Source of the DNA: Caulobacter sp. Root343
GTDB taxonomy: Bacteria; Pseudomonadota; Alphaproteobacteria; Caulobacterales; Caulobacteraceae
DNA length: 64,000 nt
Assembly (NCBI RefSeq): GCF_001425745.1
Contig: NZ_LMDF01000007.1
Location: forward strand, 62,899 to 126,898
Direction of reading: 5' to 3'
Position 1 is the stretch's first letter. Each line of letters opens with the position of its first letter. The position numbers were made by a program, and so were the translations under genes. Positions 60,599-64,000 of this stretch are shown here, piece by piece. Below the pieces are notes generated by a model, which ran no database searches, had not been told where the DNA came from, and was given only the letters and a program-made list of their open reading frames with translations.

Positions 60599-62674
60599 AT
60601 GCGCCCCGAACTGCACCTGTCCCGCCGCCTGCTGCTGGCCGGCGTCGCCGTCTCGGCCTTCCCAGCCATGGCCCGCACGGCCGGCGACTTGACGCCCTAC
60701 GGGGCGACCCCGTCAGCGCGGCAACTGGCTTGGCACGGGCTCGAGACCTACGGTTTCGTCCATTTCTCGATCAACACCTTCACCGATCGCGAGTGGGGCT
60801 ATGGCGACGAGTCGCCGGCCCTGTTCAATCCGACCGACTTCAGCGCCGACCAGATCGTGGCGGCCGCCAAGGCGGGCGGGCTGAAGGCGCTGATCCTGAC
60901 GGCCAAGCATCACGACGGCTTCTGCCTGTGGCCCAGCCGCTTCACCGAGCACAGCATCAAGAACAGCCCCTACAAGGACGGCAAAGGCGACATCGTCCGG
61001 GAACTGTCCGAGGCCTGCGCGCGCGGCGGGCTGAAATTCGGCCTCTACCTGTCGCCTTGGGATCGCAATCACGCCGACTACGGCCGGCCCGAATATGTCA
61101 CCTACTACCGCAATCAGCTGCGCGAGCTGCTGACGCAATACGGGCCGCTGTTTGAGGTCTGGTTCGACGGGGCTAATGGCGGCGACGGCTATTATGGCGG
61201 CGCGCGCGAGGTGCGGAAGATCGGGCCCAACTACTACGACTGGCCGTCGATGGTCGCCTTCGTCCATGAGCTACAACCGATGGCCGTGACCTTCGACCCC
61301 AAGGGAGCGGATCTGCGCTGGGTCGGCAACGAGCGCGGCTTCGCCGGTGATCCGTGCTGGGCGACCATGGACGACGGGCCTTACACCGAAGCCAAGGGCA
61401 TGAGCGGCGTACGGGGTGGTTCGGTCTGGTGGCCGGCCGAGGTCGACGTCTCGATCCGCCCCGGCTGGTTCTGGCATGCCTATGAGGACGCCGAGGTGAA
61501 GTCCGCCGGGCGGCTGCAGAAGATCTATTTCGAGTCTGTCGGGCGTGGGACCAACCTGCTGCTCAACCTGCCGCCTGATCGGCGCGGCCGCATCCCGGAA
61601 GAGGACGTGGCGGCCCTGACGGCGTGGGGCAAGGCGCGGCGCGCCCTGTTCGCCCGCGACCTGGCCGACGGCGCTCGCGCCCAGGCCAGTAGCGCGCGGG
61701 CCGGTCACGCCGCGGCGAACGTGCTGGACGCCTCCCGAGACACCTATTGGGCCTGTGACGACGGCGCCGTGTCGCCGGAACTGGTCCTCACCCTGCCTGA
61801 AGCACGGACCTTCGATGTGGTGCGGCTGCGCGAACATCTGCCGCTGGGCCTTCGGGTCACGGCGTTCGCGCTGGACGTCTGGGACGGCGGCTGGCGCGAG
61901 ATCGCCCGTCACCAGGGGATCGGCGCCCAGCGGCTGGTGCGCCTGGCCGCTCCGCTGACGACCGCCAAGCTACGCCTGCGGGTGCTGGACGCGCCGGCCG
62001 GGCCCGCGATCAGCGAGATCAGCCTCTTCCGCCAACCTGTCCTGGTGGATCCGCCGGCCATCCAACGCGACCGGCAGGGTATGGTGACGATCGTCGGCGA
62101 CGCGCCGGGGCTGGAGCTGCGCTACACCGTGGACGGCGCGGCGCCGACCCGGGCCGCCACACGCTTCACCGAGCCCTTCGCCCTGCCTGAGGGCGGGGAG
62201 GTGAGGGCAGTGGCGGTCGAGCCGGCCAGCGGCGTGACCAGTGCGCCGGCGCGAAGGGTCTTCGACGTGCGCAAGTCCGACTGGCGTATCGCGCAGGCCA
62301 GCGCGCCCGGCGCCGAGGCCCTGATCGACGACGAGCGCGGCTCGGCCTGGCGAGCGCCGGCGCCCTGCGCGGTGACGCTCGATCTCGGAAAGGCCAGATC
62401 ACTAGGCGGTTTCATCCTGACGCCGGCCTGGGACCGGACGCAGGGCGCTGGCGCGCCGTCAGGCTATCGGGTCGCGACTAGCCTTGATGGTGTCGCCTGG
62501 ACTCCGACGGGCGAAGGCGAGTTCGCCAATGTCGCCGCCAGCCTGGCGCCCCAGCGCGTGACGTTCGCCCATCGACAGGGACGCTATCTGCGGCTGGAGG
62601 TGACGCGGACTGCGGGCGGTGAGACGCAGGTCGTATTCGCGGAACTGGACGTAATCACCGTCGCGGGCCGCTAG
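60599..62674 (+). CDS. GH29 alpha-1,3/4-fucosidase-like with C-terminal binding modules
   Basis: This 691-residue protein has a Tat-like signal (SRRLLLAGVAVSAFPAMA) and a GH29 barrel: WHGLETYGFVHFSINTFTDREWGYGDE, LILTAKHHDGFCLWPSRFT and LYLSPWDRNHADYGRPEYVTYY. The nucleophile Asp190 lies in LFEVWFDGANG. After residue 345 come a discoidin-like domain (ASRDTYWACDDGAVSPELVL), a chitobiase-type beta segment (LELRYTVDGAAPTRAATRF) and a second discoidin-like domain. This is the GH29 subfamily B architecture, usually specific for alpha-1,3/4-fucose on branched GlcNAc (Lewis-type), so it differs from the first fucosidase. The ATG follows GH92 by 69 bp. Confidence 0.92.
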   Translation: MRPELHLSRRLLLAGVAVSAFPAMARTAGDLTPYGATPSARQLAWHGLETYGFVHFSINTFTDREWGYGDESPALFNPTDFSADQIVAAAKAGGLKALILTAKHHDGFCLWPSRFTEHSIKNSPYKDGKGDIVRELSEACARGGLKFGLYLSPWDRNHADYGRPEYVTYYRNQLRELLTQYGPLFEVWFDGANGGDGYYGGAREVRKIGPNYYDWPSMVAFVHELQPMAVTFDPKGADLRWVGNERGFAGDPCWATMDDGPYTEAKGMSGVRGGSVWWPAEVDVSIRPGWFWHAYEDAEVKSAGRLQKIYFESVGRGTNLLLNLPPDRRGRIPEEDVAALTAWGKARRALFARDLADGARAQASSARAGHAAANVLDASRDTYWACDDGAVSPELVLTLPEARTFDVVRLREHLPLGLRVTAFALDVWDGGWREIARHQGIGAQRLVRLAAPLTTAKLRLRVLDAPAGPAISEISLFRQPVLVDPPAIQRDRQGMVTIVGDAPGLELRYTVDGAAPTRAATRFTEPFALPEGGEVRAVAVEPASGVTSAPARRVFDVRKSDWRIAQASAPGAEALIDDERGSAWRAPAPCAVTLDLGKARSLGGFILTPAWDRTQGAGAPSGYRVATSLDGVAWTPTGEGEFANVAASLAPQRVTFAHRQGRYLRLEVTRTAGGETQVVFAELDVITVAGR

Positions 62675-62686
62675 CCCGGTGCGAAA

Positions 62687-62714
62687 GACCGCGCCGTCGT
62701 GAGACGGCGCGGTC
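62687..62714. terminator. Bidirectional hairpin between convergent genes
   Basis: GACCGCGCCGTC and its complement (62687-62698 with 62703-62714) enclose GTGA. On the minus strand TTT follows the stem, so it serves the receptor best; on the plus strand the T tract is missing and it may only protect mRNA ends. Confidence 0.65.
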
Positions 62715-62722
62715 CGCGCGGG

Positions 62723-64000
62723 TCAGAAGTTGTATTGCAGGCTGACGTTCACCGCCCGGCCGAGCGGGTCGTAGAGACCGGTATAGGTGTTGGGGTTGTT
62801 GGTGGTGCCGTCGACGAAGGTCGAGGGGACCACCGGCGGCGACTTGTCGAGCAGGTTGGTGATCGCGATCCGCGCGGTCATGTCCTTGACCACCATCACC
62901 GACGCGGCCAGGTCGAAGTAGCTGTAGGCCTTCATCTTGGTCAGGATCTTGTAGCCCTGCGAGCCGCCGCCGCCATTGATGGCGTTGTCGGCGCTGTTGG
63001 CCGTCAGCTTGGTGGAGCCGATATAGCGCCAGTTCAGCGACAGGGTGCTGTTGCGCCACGGCGTGCTCCAAGTAGCTCGCATGTTGTGAGCCCATTTCGG
63101 CGCCGGGGCGTAGCAGGTCGGCGCGCCGTAGTAGCCCGCGCAGTCCGAGGCCGGCGTGGTCGGCGAGTCCTGCCCCATGCTACGCAGCATCAGCGTGCCG
63201 ATCATGTTCAGGTCCATCCGGCCGAGGTCGCCGATGCCGAAGTTGTAGCTGACCTGAACATCGTCGGCCTTGTAGTTGAGAATGTTGGTGTTCTCGGTGC
63301 CGCCCGAGATGAAGCCGGTGGTCGTCGAGGTCCCATCGAGACGCCCGGTGGTCGGGTCGCGCTTGACGAAACGGCAGTAGTACGGAAGGCCCGTGGTCAG
63401 GCAGTTCGACAGGGCCACGTTGGCGTCGATATAGCCGATGAAGTCCTTGATCTTGATGTCGACGTGGTCGATCGAGAACAACAGCCCCGGCACGGCCGAG
63501 GGCGTGTAGACGAGGCCCAGGGTCTGGGTGATCGCCTTCTCCGGTTGCAGGTTGATATTGCCGCCGCCGGCATAGCGGCGGCAGCCTTGCGGTCCGCAGT
63601 CGGGGATCGACTTTGCGGCGTACTGCGCGGCCGTCACGCCGGTGTTGGCGCACTGGGCCGCCGTCGCCGCGCCGGATAGGCTAAGCGAGCTCGACGAACA
63701 CGGGTCCGTGCCGTTGTAGCTGAAGTTCCGCGGCGAATAGAGTTCGGAAATGTTGGGAGCGCGCGCGGCCGAGTTGTAGCTGAACCGCACCAGCAGATCG
63801 CGGACCGGGCGATAGAGGCCCTCGACCTTCGACGTGTAGAGTTCCTTCTTCTGGTTGTCGTACTTGGACGCCCGCAGGCCGGTGTTGAACACCAGGCTCT
63901 TAACCAGGGGCAGGTCGTTGGCGATCGGCAACTGGGCTTCGCCGTACAACTCCTTGACGCCGTAGTGGCCGCTCGTGGTGCTGAACCAGCCCTCGTAGGC
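62723..64000 (-). CDS. TonB-dependent receptor, C-terminal part (runs off the right edge)
   Basis: The last 425 residues of a TonB-dependent receptor are present; the start lies beyond 64000. The visible part is barrel: LYGEAQLPIANDLPLV, LVFNTGLRASKYDN, VRFSYNSAARAPNISELYSP (a segment typical of these receptors), GGNINLQPEKAITQTLGLVYTP, and the terminal AVNVSLQYNF ending in Phe. Several Cys pairs in extracellular loops (DPCSSSS, CANTG, DCGPQGCRRYAGGG) could form disulfides. It is convergent with the second fucosidase and probably a second importer for products of the same locus, regulated separately. Confidence 0.9.
   Translation of the reverse strand, partial: AYEGWFSTTSGHYGVKELYGEAQLPIANDLPLVKSLVFNTGLRASKYDNQKKELYTSKVEGLYRPVRDLLVRFSYNSAARAPNISELYSPRNFSYNGTDPCSSSSLSLSGAATAAQCANTGVTAAQYAAKSIPDCGPQGCRRYAGGGNINLQPEKAITQTLGLVYTPSAVPGLLFSIDHVDIKIKDFIGYIDANVALSNCLTTGLPYYCRFVKRDPTTGRLDGTSTTTGFISGGTENTNILNYKADDVQVSYNFGIGDLGRMDLNMIGTLMLRSMGQDSPTTPASDCAGYYGAPTCYAPAPKWAHNMRATWSTPWRNSTLSLNWRYIGSTKLTANSADNAINGGGGSQGYKILTKMKAYSYFDLAASVMVVKDMTARIAITNLLDKSPPVVPSTFVDGTTNNPNTYTGLYDPLGRAVNVSLQYNF

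Overview
The window looks like chromosome from a GC-rich alphaproteobacterium, most likely a Caulobacter or close relative. The signs are the alphaproteobacterial-type tRNAs, a two-cold-shock-domain protein, a class I PHA synthase, an NDUFS4-type complex I subunit, a hom/glpX/recJ neighbourhood, and several TonB-dependent receptors sitting beside glycoside hydrolases. The species cannot be fixed from the sequence alone.

Region 1 (1-15.3 kb) is core genome: rplM-rpsI, argC, a DUF1287 protein, a soxR/monooxygenase pair divergent around a clear soxbox, phaC, an alanine/diaminopimelate-type aminotransferase, homoserine dehydrogenase, a class II (glpX) and a class I (fbp) fructose-1,6-bisphosphatase in tandem, recJ, two identical tRNA-Glu genes, a two-CSD cold-shock protein, a DUF192 protein, tRNA-Pro, an NDUFS4-like protein and tRNA-Arg. 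Region 2 (15.3-20.8 kb) is a looser accessory stretch: a frameshifted small exported protein, a GIY-YIG-like protein, two unknown genes, a TonB-receptor-like protein that lacks its N-terminal part, and a cysteine-hydrolase-fold protein with Ser at the Cys position.

Region 3 (20.9-38.5 kb) looks like a catabolic locus for an unidentified decorated glycoside: a GH63-like hydrolase, an IclR regulator, an MFS hexuronate-type permease, a cytosolic FAD oxidoreductase, a TonB receptor, a Tat-exported GH2 with fibronectin-type repeats, an exported FAD oxidoreductase, a tannase/feruloyl esterase and an EthD-like protein.

Region 4 (38.7-64 kb) is a very tight glycan-utilisation locus: ROK and GntR/UTRA regulators, a TonB receptor, then GH2 (beta-galactosidase-like), GH29, GH18, GH20, GH2 (beta-mannosidase), GH3 with PA14, GH125, GH92 and a second GH29, closed by a convergent TonB receptor that runs off the end. 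The enzyme set matches the linkages of a complex plant-type N-glycan: Gal, Fuc, GlcNAc, alpha-Man, beta-Man, Xyl and the chitobiose core. Nine hydrolases in one direction, four of the junctions being start/stop overlaps, imply a single co-ordinated periplasmic dismantling pathway. That substrate assignment is inferred from family composition and not proven by the sequence.
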